A DNA stretch of 64,000 nt. Origin: Aulostomus chinensis. Lineage: Eukaryota > Chordata > Actinopteri > Syngnathiformes > Aulostomidae. Shown piece by piece: positions 47,601 to 60,102 of the stretch (its first letter is position 1; each line of letters starts with the position of its first letter). The notes under the pieces were generated by a model. It made no database searches, was not told where the DNA came from, and saw only the letters and a program-made list of their open reading frames with translations. A program made the position numbers and the translations under genes. Where the stretch lies: assembly GCA_037954235.1 (NCBI GenBank), contig JBBMOA010000013.1:22508001-22572000 (forward strand), given 5' to 3'.

Positions 47601-48444
47601 TATGACAAACTGTCATACTGTCAAACTGTCCTCTTTTTGCTCTTTATTCAGCCTCAGAAGCCATTTCGTAGTTCATCAAAATACAACAGTTCAAACACCA
47701 TATTAATGAATTTTCACCAAAGTTTCTGCCCTGGTGCTGCACCATCAACATCAGCGGCTAGGCACCTCTAAACTTCTTACACCGCCAGACAGAGCAGATG
47801 GTCTTGACAGTTGGGACTTCTCAGCTGGTGTACTGTGTCCTCTGACAGTTTCTGCTGATCCCATGGTCGTGGGGTGAGTTTGTTTCAACCACTTATCCAT
47901 ATTTGATCAAGTAAGGCAACATATTGGGTGCTAAAGGGCCTTATTATGGAGGACCCAGACAGACTGTGAGTGCATCCCCTGAAGACCCACCCTCAGCCCT
48001 ACTTCGCCTCTGTTTGCCAAGTACTTGGTACCTAGTTGAGGTATGAGTGAGATCCAATCAGAAGAAGAGCAGGAGCATGTGGAAAGAGCAGAAAACACAG
48101 GTTAAATAATGCTGGAAGATTTTTTTTGCATACCCCCTATGTTATAAGACCTAGAATCACATAAAGCTAAACATCCAGTACACCGTCTATACTTATTAAA
48201 TTAACCTAAAGCAATGCTGGCAGTGTTTGTATCATACAGAATCCATGATAAAATCTTTAGTTCAAATATTTTCAGCAGACTTTCCTGAGTCCCTAGCAAA
48301 CAAAGTGTGACCAATGCACACAGGGCCCTGCCTGCTATTCTCCACTATAATGAGTCCCCTCATCCCGACTGCAGGAGGAAACACAGAGGATGGTGATTAT
48401 GCAAACGACGTTCCAGAGTTGGTAATGGGATGATAAGAGACAGC

Positions 48445-48475
<31 letters not shown>

Positions 48476-48498
48476 GAGACAGTTATCTCCTCAAGTCC

Positions 48499-48533
<35 letters not shown>
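48445..48533. repeat. Twin (GA)n arrays 38 bp apart
   Basis: (GA)11 at 48445-48466 and (AG)14 at 48505-48533. Each is followed by the same CAGAGAGA motif (48467-48474 and 48534-48541), which suggests a local duplication of an array with its flank. The intervening sequence is TATCTCCTCAAGTCC-like. Confidence 0.95.
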
Positions 48534-48543
<10 letters not shown>

Positions 48544-50479
48544 AAGAAGTGTTTGACTCAGGACACTCTTGTTAAAATTACTCTTGACACCCTGCACTAT
48601 TAGTACACCATTAAGAGTTCAAGGACAATAGCTGTCCAGTTTTTTGATCATTTATCAGCTGGATCCCCTTGTTACGCCTGAACCCAGTACTTCACAATGA
48701 CCACAGAATATTGATGGGCTGCGAGAGGGAGATTTGACTGAATTCCTAATCCCCCCTTGTCAGCCCTTGAAATTAAAGGTGAGCCAAGCGTCTTTGACAT
48801 TTCAGATTGAAAACCCTTGATGTTGATGAAGCTCCGTATCTTAATAGGAATCAAAGGGAATGTATCAAAAGCTACTCAGTCTTTGTGTGGATTTTTATAT
48901 TATACTCTTATGAACCTGGTAATTTTGCACTCTTTAAAGTCCCACTACTGTTGAAATGTTTCCAGCAAAGGCTACGGCATCCATTGTGCCTTTCAAATGA
49001 AGGGATTTAACTTGACACACCATATAATTACAGCTAATGTGTGTGGCAAAGGGAGTCGGCAGTCACCCTCATGTACTCTCGAACCCTGCAAACTGACCGA
49101 AATAACAGTCATGCAACCAGGGATTCCCCCCAAGCATCCCACCACATGTCCTCCATCTCATCAGGTTTGTCTGGGGTTCCTCACTTCTAGGATCAACCTG
49201 ACATGGGAGCCCCTCATTATGAGACACAAGCCATTCCACTTCCGACGCTGCAGAGAGAGACCCTGGTCTTGAAACTGGATCTGCTGGGTACCAAACCTGC
49301 AAAACGTGTCTTAATTCAAAAGTGCTATAATTCCAAGATGATTCATTGCTGAGGCAGTCAGACCACGTAGTCAACCATCGATGCCACTCCCTCGCAATGT
49401 AATTTCATAACCTTTTACCGACAATCCGTCATATTGGGCCTCTGAAAAATTGTAAGCGATTCTCTTGTCTGCCACAGGTCTGGCTTTGATTCATAAGGGT
49501 GCATTAATGCATCATTTGCCACCTGGAATCAAGATGCACACCAATCAAGACAATATCTTGCTTCTTCATTACGTGACCATAAAGTGTCTTAATATGCTCG
49601 AACACCTGGATGCTGTTATAGACATCACAGCCTCATTAGCATTTTCTCTTAACTACCCCGAGTTCAAAGCCTCATTATTGATGCTTCTTTCTGTGGTGAG
49701 GAGAATAGTGAGGAACAGATCGTGACACGCTTGCTGTTTCTTCTCTTCGACTCAACAGTTGTAAGTGGGAAAATATCTTTTCTCCTTGGCAGCAAGCATA
49801 AATTGTGCTGCCAAGGGGAGCGTGGAAATGACCTGATGGCGGAGGGCTGAGAGGAGTGATCTCATCTGTTGGAAGTGTCCTTTAAGAGAGAACCCAGTGA
49901 TGTTGCTGTCAGTGGGTTTTTATCATCATTGCAATTCAAACAGCTCTGTAATCTTCAGTCATACGTGATTTCCTTTTGCGATGATATTTGTGAAAATCAA
50001 ATCTAATTTTAATTATGCTTGACAGAGAGTCACACAGCCATATTCTGGGAAATGTGCAACTTGGGCATGAGGAAGAAAAAAAAAAAGTTTTTGCACTAGT
50101 TAGGCTAACATGCAACTAGCCAGAAGGCAGTGAAGGACAGCCCATCTGGCCTCAACAGGAATATTATCACAAATAGTATAGCGCCTTAAAATGTGAAGTT
50201 TAATGCTGTATTTATTAGGATATTACTGACAAATAAAAACAGAAACAATTACTCAAATTTCCCCTGATGGATATTTCCTCAGTGTTCAATGACAAGATTC
50301 TGATTAATCACATTATTATGTAAATTAAAGAAGGCCCTCTAGGAAGTTAATGTGAGCCATTAAATTACATCCATCACTTCCACTCCACATAGATGTCACA
50401 TGATATCATTGATCGTTGTTTATATAAGATTCAAATCAGCTACACTCCTCTTACATAACCGCTTTTCCTTTTCTTTTAG

Positions 50480-50790
50480 ATGCCCTCAGCATTTAAGGAC
50501 ATATTATGATCAAAGGTACTATTAATATAAGCAGTGGTGACGTAGATAAAACGGATAAATGAGTTGCTGTTGAAGATCAAGTAAACGCTATGTTTAACAC
50601 CTCATTACACCAGCTGATTTCACATGGAGCTGAAAGCAGAAATAGTCGGGGAAATCAATACCTGCATGAAGCCACAAATGTAATTACTTTCAGACTTGAC
50701 ATGAAAGAATCATTCATGTTTTTAACTACGTAGCGTAACGTGCAGACTGAAGAGGGAAAAGTTGCGCTAATCTTTTAATAAAATAATTGC
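50480..50790. promoter_or_regulatory. Candidate conserved noncoding element (unproven)
   Basis: This is a long repeat-free patch. It contains TATGATCAAAGG (a TCF/LEF-like core), CCTCATTACACCAGCTGATT, ATGTAATTACTTTCAG and AAATAATTGCAATAG. Mixed TCF-like and homeodomain-like cores over about 300 bp would suit an enhancer. This is inferred from motifs only. Confidence 0.2.
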
Positions 50791-51939
50791 AATAGATGAG
50801 ATCTTGCTTCAAGTGAATTTGGCGCAGTTGCGTCAAAGGTTGAACAGCATGGATGCTGTCTTGCAAAGGCAGTTGATATTGCTGAAGTCTTGCCATGATG
50901 AAAGGCAGCTACTCAGTCACTATGTACCCAAGGATGTGTGTGGTAGTGTGCATCGCAACTAAATGCAGAGTTGAGGAAATCCACCTTTTTGTGACCTTGC
51001 AGACCACAGACCTGTACATACGAGTTGCGTGTGGCAGAAAAAAAAAATGCAAATAAACAGTGTGACATTTAGGGTCATGACACTGTATTGTGAGGGATTG
51101 TAGGAAGCTCTGGAGATCTTTGAAGCCTTGACAAAAGTTCTTACTGTTTATGCTTTTGTAATAAAAGAGTTTGCGTGTTGTATTGCATCCAAATAAAATC
51201 ATAGCACAACACATGCAAAGAAATAAAAGCACGGAGTAATGACATCAGAAGAAATACTGCGGGATATGATGTGTATCAGAAGGAGAGAATCAATAAGACA
51301 TGAGGATTTAGGTCCATGTCAGTATGTGAATTATTTAAACATTTGTACTTAGATCCATGTTACATCGTTGTATGACCAAAAGTGTTTCTGTCGTGTTGTG
51401 ATTGCTACATGACAACAACACAGATGTGTAACCATTGTTAAAAAACAAAAAACAAAGAAGCAGACATCATAGTGATGTAAATCAATTCCACCTTCGGCCA
51501 CAATGTAGGTTTTAATGACAGGGTGACCCTGTTTTTTTTAAAACTCAAGTGAAGAAGATGTGGATGATTAATTGTTTTGTACAAAATCACTAAACAAATC
51601 AATAATGTTGATTGTCGGCCATGTGACTCTGTGTATGGCAACTCTATTGTGGTCATGTTGAATTTCCTCTGCATTCAGCCACCCAAAGAGGAGATAAGTG
51701 GACTTGGAGGGACAGACAGAAGGATGGATCCATGCAAGATAAAACACTGAAAATGTATTCAAATCATTTCAAAAAGAAACATTTTTGAAAAGCTGCAAAA
51801 CTTGCCTTTACAGGTTGCATTTCCAATGAGTTGTCAAGCAAATTCTATCTTTGGAAATTTCCCCAAAAAGGACATTTGAATCAAGTGGGTTGCCATCAAC
51901 GCGAATAAAGTGAATAAACTAAGCTACCCATGAGTACTT

Positions 51940-51990
51940 TCACCAGTAGATGGCAGTATAGGCAACATTAGAAGTCGAAGAAGAGGGTGT
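51940..51990 (+). mobile_element. Short dispersed-repeat fragment with CTCF-core-like motif
   Basis: CCAGTAGATGGCAG (51943-51956) fits the published CTCF core pattern CCASYAGRKGGCRS at every position. The following TATAGGCAACATTAG and GTCGAAGAAGAGG resemble the order of blocks in a teleost repeat that starts 'CCACTAGGTGGCGGTAATGC' and ends in GAAGAAG. The fragment is about 50 bp long. Family membership is from memory. Confidence 0.4.
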
Positions 51991-52279
51991 CTGTGTCATC
52001 TACAGTCATCTATCAGTGAAAAATTGAGAGACCTCTTGAGGAATTGCCTCCAGTTGGGTAAGTAATGATCATTATGTCATGCCGGCTAGTATCTGCCACA
52101 TTCCTGCTGTCTGGAGATGACAAAGAAAAAAAAAATCCTATTCGGCAATAATTATAGAATATACTGGAAGATGCGACAGCAGAAACAGCTGGGTAGTTCT
52201 GTGAGGTAAAGGTTAATGATGTCAGGGCTTATCTAAAAAAGGAGTTTAGTATCCTGTTTTGTTTATTTGGTCTTTTGCA

Positions 52280-52313
52280 AAAAGAAGAAGAAGAAGAAGA
52301 GGAGGAAGAAGGA
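52280..52313. repeat. (AAG)n purine-rich tract
   Basis: AAG units degrade into GAGGAGGAAGAAGG. All 34 bases are purines, so it could form a triplex. Confidence 0.92.
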
Positions 52314-53570
52314 AATACCAGCTTAAGCAAGCCAATAAAAAAACAACTGCACAATACCATGTCCATCAACCTTGTCAAATGCAAATAATTCATCAATAAA
52401 TTGATGGAAACTACTGTCCATCTCTGACTTGCTCTATGTAATTCTTTGTTAGTTTCATTATTATCTACTGAAATTTTGTCTTTTCAACACTGTGACCCAT
52501 TTGCATTGGAGTGGAAAAGGTTCAACGCAACCCAACCCCAAAACAGTAACATCCGATCTTACCTTCACAACAACTCCTAAACCGCAACGATACCCAGTTT
52601 TCCAAGTATCATTTTGCTAAAATGTGAATATTCAATTATTTTTTTTTCCCACATGCGAGCGAGACCACTCAAGAACTCTGATGCATCTTCCAAGTTCTGC
52701 CAGATGTCCTGTAAAACCGACTGCTCTCTGGGAAAAAACCTCTTCACATTAATCTTTGATGAGTGGTTTCAAGGATTGGACACATTTTTACAGGCTCTGT
52801 TATCCACCACCTGGTATCACAAATAGCTGCAGCAAGATGTCAGCACGGTGTAAGCAAGAATTTGCGTGTAAAATAGATGTTTAATTTGTACTAATAGAAT
52901 CAATCTAACATAATTTAGATATTTTTAAAATGCGTAGGCAATGTTAAACACAAAGGTAGCGAGAGAATTATTGAACAGAAGGAGAAACGTACTCAGTGTT
53001 GTTATGACAATGGGAACTGAGGTTATAGCTGCCTGGGTATTTGTCATCGGTACATCACCGAGAGTGACTGGCGTACATGCTTGAGTGAGAGTCCATGCAC
53101 TAACAGCTATTGACATTCCCATTTCTCATCAGTGAAATGTACCTGCCTCATTTCTTGCATGGGATTCCAATTTGCTATAATAACAATGCAAGTGTATGTG
53201 TGCAGTTGTACAAATACAGCATGTGTGCACCTGCTGATACGTGATACATTTACAGACTCATAGATTTTGTGTCTATATGAGTTAATTTTTTACTGTAGGC
53301 TCCTTAGGGCTGTTGCATCAAGTGGAACCACTTTGACTGGCCTTGGCTTCCCGGGCTTCAGTGTGACCCCTGAGAGGAGGGGGAAAAAAAGCCAACAAAA
53401 AAACAGAGCAGCTGTGTTTGAGTTGAGGTAAATACACCACCGCCTTCCTCCCTATCCATTTCTCTTCGCTGGCTCAGTGGCCCATACCTTGCTTTAATGA
53501 GATGCAGCAACACACACAGACACATGTAGCATGTCTGCTCTAATTATACCAGAAAGCACTGCCGTCTCCT

Positions 53571-53584
53571 ACACCCCCTGGTGG
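53571..53584 (-). promoter_or_regulatory. CTCF-core-like motif
   Basis: Read on the minus strand the string is CCACCAGGGGGTGT. This matches the CTCF core pattern except for T at the usual C position near the 3' end and the final base. No repeat body is recognised around it. Occupancy cannot be judged from sequence. Confidence 0.3.
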
Positions 53585-54434
53585 TATCGTGCAATTCCAA
53601 GGGGTTGTTTTTCAAAAGAATAAAAAACAAAACCAAGTCTGACATGTACAAAGGCAGTTTTAACCAGAGGATACTAACAGCATCAGACCACAATAGTAGT
53701 TAAGGAACAGATTTCCATGCTACATGTTGTTCATCTTTGCTGCTGCTTCACAAAACATCGTTTGAGACACACCGTCATTTTGTCCGACTGTCGTTATCGG
53801 TTTTCTACATTTTAAACATCTGTCGAGTACTTTCACTGTGGGGGACAAAATTCCAGCGTCATAAACTTTACGAGTAAGCGAGGAGTCATAGGGAGTACCA
53901 GTTTTAAAATGACATTATGTTGCTCAGACTTTAGATGAAACAAGCCCACAAAGCTTGAAATTAATGATGAAAAAACTATAGTCTTGTTTTTTTATGAGTA
54001 CGGCAAAGAACTGAATTCTCCTCTTGAATGGCTGCTTAGATGATGGCCATAGTCTGCAGTAATGCCTACAATAAAACTTGGAACACCTTCTTGTAACAAT
54101 AAAAATGTGCATTGTGTGGACTACATTGGATATATTGAGGGGGCCTTGTTGTATTCCCTCACACTATAAATGGCGCTGGGTAGGATTGGTTAGAAGACAG
54201 ATAAATTCCTGTTAACCACTTTTATGATGGTTTAACTATTAAATTTGTGTTAACTGGTAAAACGTTGATTCAAAGGTGCATCATCAAAAAAATTGTATTA
54301 TGGTATAGTGTGATTTTCAAATCTCAGGAAGGTGCAATATTTACTAAAGGATAATTGTGTACTAACGTACACAACGATGTCCTGCATGCATACATATTCG
54401 ACAGTCTTAAGAAAAGTATTTATGAGTTGCAGAT

Positions 54435-54449
54435 CCCCCCCCCCCCCCC
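54435..54449. repeat. Poly-C tract, C15
   Basis: A C15 run between GCAGAT and AAAATCAC. Confidence 0.93.
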
Positions 54450-55124
54450 AAAATCACATCACAATCATTTTACTGAGTTTCTGATGAAAATGACAATGAT
54501 GTTTTTAAATAAGAAATATTATTCCTAGCAATATTGCAATTTGGTATTCTTTTCATTGGTATGTTACATTCATAACAGCTTTTCAATTGAACACACAACA
54601 GTTTGAATCATTGCCTCCTGTCTTGATCTCATCCATTTGGAGGCAAGAGGGGTTTTCATTCGATGTCTTCTTATTACAAACAACCCCAGGAATGCGTGTG
54701 CTGAAATTACACAATTAGCCACGATGTGTCACCAGCTCGATCACATGTGCAAAACACTGATATGTCGAAGCGGTGACAGCTAAAGTGATCAAAAGTTGTC
54801 ATTTTGAAAGGTAGAAGTTCTGCACTCAGTTGCAAAACAATAGCATTCCATGTCATTTTAAGTACTTCAAACCAAGCTATAAATAGGCTGTCAAGTACAC
54901 AGCAGCCAAGGCACCCCCCCTTTTGGAAAAGCTCTGTACATTTGTTCCACCCTCCAACTACTGTACTCCATTTCTACAATCTTCTGCTGAGCAAGTGTTG
55001 GGATACAGACTTCTTTTTCTCTTAACATCATGGCAGTTATGAAGTCAAACAGCTCTTCTCTCTATCTATCCTTTTAACCCTACAAACCAGTCTTCCATTT
55101 TGGTGATATGCATGAATTAGCATG

Positions 55125-55141
55125 GATTATTATTATTATTT
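55125..55141. repeat. (ATT)n tract
   Basis: About five ATT units running into a short T run. Confidence 0.85.
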
Positions 55142-57029
55142 TTGTTCTTTATGAAGAACCGATCATCGTTCGACACTACAGCCAGGTGACAGTTTGGCAG
55201 CTGCAGCCAGTGGTGACTATGAAATATGGACAGCAGCAAATTGAGATTCATCAAGCACGCCTTCCTTGCTCAGTGAAATCTATATTCAATTTTGGAGCAT
55301 CTGTCATGGCAGTGGCAGGCTGAAGCATGCTGGGATTGAGAATCACTTCTTCTGGAAATAGTGGGGGGAAAAAGCTCTCTCTTTCTTTTTGTGGATCTGC
55401 CTGCCAGTCCGCAACTGTTTTTATTTTTTATCCTCAAGTAATTTCACATGAAAGAATTGTTTTACTGCAAAACAACACCTTGTTCCCTCCAAATTCATGT
55501 TAATATTCATATTGAACTTGTAGTTTACAGGCGTATAGAGAAAGCACCAGAAAAGTATTAAGCGAGTGTGCTTCCGTTGGGAGAATTCTGACAGCATCAC
55601 TGAAGATAAGTGGGAGGAAAATGCTGCTGCTAGCAACACAATCAACAATCATAGGAAACTAAAGTGGCAATCTGTGTATACAATAGTGTGTGTGCAATAC
55701 TCTAAACGTGTATGAATGTAATTTTAATGTACAATAGGTAGCTCAACCTTCAGTCATACCTTTAATGGAAAACTAACAAACCATCAAAAAGCATCACATT
55801 TTATGTGAGAGCGAGGATTTTTCATGCAAAATCCTTGATTCTGTGGCACATGGCCGAACATAATTTTCCTTTTCCTAGTGCTTATAATAAGAGTTTTTGT
55901 TTAAGAGGACACAGATGACTAATTATCAGAGGAAAGGAGCTGAGAGTTGAAAGTTTTATCTTCAGGCTTGCTTTCTGCTCTCTGTGGAGCAGGTCCAAAT
56001 GGGCTGGGAATTCTCATTACAAACCATTAACATAAATCGAAAATCTTATAGTGGGGGTACAGGTGGAGCTCAGTCGCCCGCATTGGGGCACCGGTATGGG
56101 ACAGAAGCACTAGCTTCTCGGATGAGGATCTCCAGTCCCTCAATTCCACAAACTCCTTGCTTGGTGATTCAGGAGATAAACACAGTGACTGATGTGGTCG
56201 TCATCGTCTGCTGACCCAATGTGCATGATTCAACACATCAAAAACTCAGCTCACTTTTCCCCTGACACTGACATTTGCTGTGATGGCCTAAGACCATAAT
56301 AAGGTTGTAGAAAACAGACTCAAGGAAAACACAAAGTAGATACAGCAATTAGGGTAAAAAGATACAACTAAGGATTAAAGCATATATAGTGTATATTGTC
56401 TATTACACTGAAGATACTGGGCCAGTAAACACAAAGTTGATGATTCTGTAAATAAGAATAAAATAGTATTAAATATATGATTTTGATAGAGGGTTGGATT
56501 TTGTTACAGTTAATAGTATTCATCACGTCAAACTAATTACACTCCTTTTCATGTATTTGTTACTTTTCTATATGGAAATGTTTAATTTTACTGTAGTTTC
56601 ATCTGTTTAATCCAAGTAGTTAAACATTTTTTACATTTTTCAAATTGAATTACAACAGTTTGTGAAAAGCTGCCTTCGATCATATTGGGAGGAGTAACTA
56701 CATCATTCAATCTTTAAATATACAGTCATTTTTCAGACTTCTTTGCAACAAGGATTCATTTTACTTGTCACAAGCAAGATATATACCAACATCTAAATAT
56801 ATATTTGTTGCAGGACTGCTACAGGACTGGGTCATTTAAGATGAAATTAGATGCAACTTTACGACAGATGAGGCAATTCAGAAGGTCGTCCATCTGTTAT
56901 TGTTTCACTATAAAATGGCTTCCATCTTGAAGGCCTGCCGTCAGTAACCACAGAGAATGCGCACTGGCACCAGAAAAGCTCTTTATTAGTCCACAGTGAA
57001 CAATGAGCCGTGTCAGCTGACAGAGGGAA

Positions 57030-57046
57030 CCCCCCCCCCCACCCCC
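57030..57046. repeat. C11-A-C5 tract
   Basis: C11 at 57030-57040, one A, then C5. The minus strand is correspondingly G-rich. Confidence 0.92.
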
Positions 57047-58234
57047 GGTTTCCAAACAGTGGAATCCAAGGAAGTGACAATCAATAGCAATGCTTCACTT
57101 GGTTCATGTGTACCAGTCAACACTCCCCAGCAAAAACTGGATTGTTTTCACTCCCTGTTATTTTGGAACACAAAAATGTCATCAGCACAGTTACCACACA
57201 GATGAGATGCAAGACCTCCTGAAATACCTCCAGTCAAGTACAGCTTCCCGAGAGACTTCCCAAGATACAGACGTTTTTTTGATGGAAACTCAAAAAAATA
57301 AAGAAAGAAAAATGCAGTTTCCCTTACATTGAAAACCCTTTCACAAGAGGTTTGGATGTAGTACACAGTAGTGTTAAATAAAATGTAACTTTTAAAAACA
57401 AGGGCTCGCAGAGACTTTGTGCAAAAGTGAGACGGTTGACGTTGGATAATACTGAATAGGTCAGCCTTGAATATGCTCAAACTGGAGGTCATATCAACCA
57501 AAAAAGTCTTTTTACTTAGAGCTTTTTGTTAAAGTGTGATTGAAGAACATCCACAGACGCAGTCAAGGACAAAAACCTTCTATTTCTATGACTACATCTA
57601 CAGCATATGCAACAATTTACAAATTTCCATTCTTCAAACAATGACAAGAATAAGTTTAATTGCAGCGTATCAATCAAAAGATAAGCTTGACAGATGTTGC
57701 ACTGATGTTTGCTTTCCCACAACACCTCATTTCAACAAATGACAAGACTGAAAAATGCAGTTATTATCATCCCCAGGTAATGTCACGCCACATCCAATCT
57801 CTGAAAACACCTTGCACTGCCTGTCACTCATCTCTTCATCAAAGTGTCCAAATGGCTGAAATATCTGACCAAAAGAAACTGCTTCTTTGAGAAGGCAGAC
57901 AAGCAGAGCAAAGGAGGAAATTAATTGTAAATAGCCTTAAAAAAAAGTGAAAACAGATGATTTAATCTTTTTTTTCCCCCTTATTAACCTCTCTTCAATA
58001 GATTTAAGCAAAAACCCACATAATCCCACGTTGGCTCCTGGTTGCGCCTGCGGTGGTTATTTAGAAACGACCACAGTGCACGTGGTATTTCTCTATATGG
58101 GAATGATTTCAGCATCAGTGTGTGGAAGATAATCAAACCATCCATTTATTAGCTTTGAGAAGATCAATCTTTTGACTGTTCCGCTTGTTAAGGCCTTGGA
58201 TAGGTCAAAGAACAAGTTGGAAGCAATTATCCCT

Positions 58235-58253
58235 GGGGGGTGGGGGTGGGGGG
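58235..58253 (+). repeat. G-rich patch with four G runs
   Basis: The patch is built as G6-T-G5-T-G6, preceded by CCCT. Its G runs could supply the four tracts of an intramolecular G-quadruplex. Confidence 0.8.
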
Positions 58254-58922
58254 TTGTGGAAGACTTGTGCCACAGTGCTTTTTGAGTGCTGCCTTTAGAG
58301 ATTCAGCAGACTGCATTCCTCATTCAGTATGCATGCGATGCATCAAATAAAGTTGTCGGTATTTTTGTCATAACTTATTTATTTCCTAAGTGGCTTTGAG
58401 GGGCTGGAGTATTTACAAGGTACAATGTTACACGTTGTGTTGTTCTTTCAGATATTTTGCTACAGTGCTGGAGGCATTTCTTATTTCAAATTTGACTAAA
58501 TGGGTAATCAAGGTCAGACTTATGAATTGGGTCCTATTCAAAGCAGCATTAGCTCTAATACAAAAGATAACATGCCATTCTCCAGCTGGCAAGGCTAAAC
58601 ACTTGATGACGAGAGTTGACCTTTAAGAAAGTCGATTTGTTCCATCCAGGCTCAGCTATTAAATGGGTTCTTTCTTGCGAAAAGAAACTGCACTGAAATA
58701 TCATCAAACTGAGATTACAAAACCTATCCATATCAGCGTCTTTGGGTTTGATAATCTTTCGAAAGCTACGATCCGCAAGCTCTTCTTGTGCCGTGCAGTG
58801 GCCGTAAATGACAGCAAAACATTATGCTGCCATCTCTTTACTGTTTCCCCCACATGCTCAAATGTCTAGTCTCAGTGCACTGCCGGAGTGGAAGGGAAAT
58901 AAAAAGGTCAAAACAGTGCAAT

Positions 58923-58943
58923 GGGGGGGGGGGGGGGGGGGGG
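58923..58943 (+). repeat. Poly-G tract, G21
   Basis: A run of 21 G followed by CGGG. This is the longest C/G homopolymer in the window. The true length may differ because such tracts are error-prone in sequencing. Confidence 0.92.
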
Positions 58944-59637
58944 CGGGTGAGATCCTAAGAAGCCTCATTTCTCTGTTCATTCATCGTGCATAGAGACTGA
59001 GTTGCAAGGGTACCATTACTGTCTCTCAGAGCAACCCTTCTCTGTGCCTTTATGTCCCCACATCTGGCTGAGAATGGCTTCTCACAAAATAGCAAGGGCA
59101 TGCCAGCTTTGGCTCCAAGAACACTGCAGCCTCACAAATAAATATGATTTACCAGTAATGTGGTATGTTTTACTAACTGTACCACTGTCTGGATTATATG
59201 GCTGTTTGGTCAGTCACGGAGACAAACACATAGGTGAGCAGAGAACACATCTACACAGTCAACTCGTGCTCGTGGATTCCATTCAAAAGTAAAAATTCAT
59301 TAGCACATATTAAATAATGAATGGGAATGGCTTTCTCTGTAATTAACAGACTATTAGAGTAAAACTGTGATGTGGACTATCAGAGAAACACTCCAGTTAG
59401 CGCCACAGTCATAGTGTTGATGTCGTCCAACCCCATTTCTCTTTTAGTACCTCTTTTAGTGAGGAAAGGAGTCTAATCAGCCAAATATCTTTCCCCCCGG
59501 AAAAAGTTTTCCTTTAGATCACAAACATACACCCATTCACGACAGACTGGATAGAACTATTCACTGACACCTATAGATTCAATTCACTCAAATCATTTTC
59601 AGATATATTGATATAAAGACTCTTAATGTTTTCATCC

Positions 59638-59662
59638 TCTTCCTTCTTCTTCTTCTTCCTCC
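59638..59662. repeat. (CTT)n pyrimidine tract
   Basis: CTT units between TCCTCT and CCTCCTTAG. The tract may be the left part of the adjacent repeat fragment, whose family often carries GAAGAAG/CTTCTTC at an end. Confidence 0.88.
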
Positions 59663-59713
59663 TTAGTGGGGTTGTTGAAAATCCAAGTGACCAAATGTAA
59701 TTAAAAAAAAACA

Positions 59714-59785
59714 AAACCACATTAGGTGGCAGTAATGTGCCAATAAGCAAGTTTGCCAACCACTAATAACCCCAAATGAAGAGCA
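59714..59785 (+). mobile_element. Fragment of a teleost 'GGTGGCAGTAATG' dispersed repeat
   Basis: The stretch reads, in order, CATTAGGTGGCAGTAATGTG, then CCAATAAGCAAGTTTGCCAAC, then CACTAATAACCCCAAATGAAG. This closely follows a familiar noncoding teleost repeat (GGTGGCGGTAATGCACC...GGTTTGCCAACCGCCAATAAA...GAAGAAG). The CTCF-core-like string is at 59719-59732. The element probably extends left to the CTT tract. It has no coding capacity. Confidence 0.6.
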
Positions 59786-59959
59786 CAGGATCGTTCACTG
59801 TGTTCATCGGTCAAACAAGTCTGGGAAGGCACTAAAAGAGAGGGAAAAAGTCTCTGGCATATATCTTCTATGCACTTTGCTACACTGTGCTGTGCTCTGA
59901 CTCGTCCAAAAATGCAAAACACAAGAGGTCGTTAAGGCTAAAGCAGAGTGCACTGCTAG

Positions 59960-60102
59960 CGCTCACCACCAATAAACCGCAGCAGTTTGTTTGGAGGTGG
60001 ACCGAGACCACCTGTTAAACAGTGGTGTTGGCCAAATTTTGATGTGCACCCAAATATGAACACATCCGACCAAACAAACAAGGTAAGTGTGAAGGCGCCT
60101 TA
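59960..60102. mobile_element. Nonautonomous DNA-transposon-like fragment
   Basis: Blocks in order are GCAGTTTGTTTGGAGGTGGACCGAGACCACC, GATGTGCACCC, then CCGACCAAACAAACAAGG, then GTGTGAAGGCGCCTTA at the right end (60087-60102). This resembles a teleost MITE-like family whose end reads 'GTGTGAAAGCGCCCT'. A matching left terminal repeat is not clear. The class assignment is from memory. Confidence 0.5.

Larger units (their letters stand above)
44906..53570. other. Gene-free stretch with hAT-like end, twin GA arrays and repeat-like CTCF site
   Basis: No supported gene. A 138-codon plus-strand frame at 45426-45842 and a membrane-like 65-codon minus-strand frame at 52925-53122 show no recognisable family. 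Also present are T14 at 46500, an AAAT-rich tract at 47205-47232, a purine-rich AAG tract at 52280-52313 and a possible regulatory element at 50480-50790. Confidence 0.5.
53585..58922. other. Gene-free stretch with C tracts
   Basis: No supported gene. It holds C15 at 54435, an ATT-type tract at 55125-55141, C11 at 57030 and a G-rich patch at 58235-58253. The 117-codon minus-strand frame at 57148-57501 has no recognisable domain. Most of the sequence looks unique. Confidence 0.5.

Noticed and set aside
52925..53122. 65-codon minus-strand frame with hydrophobic, membrane-like composition
   Set aside because: Short and matches no family I know. AT-rich DNA often yields hydrophobic chance peptides.
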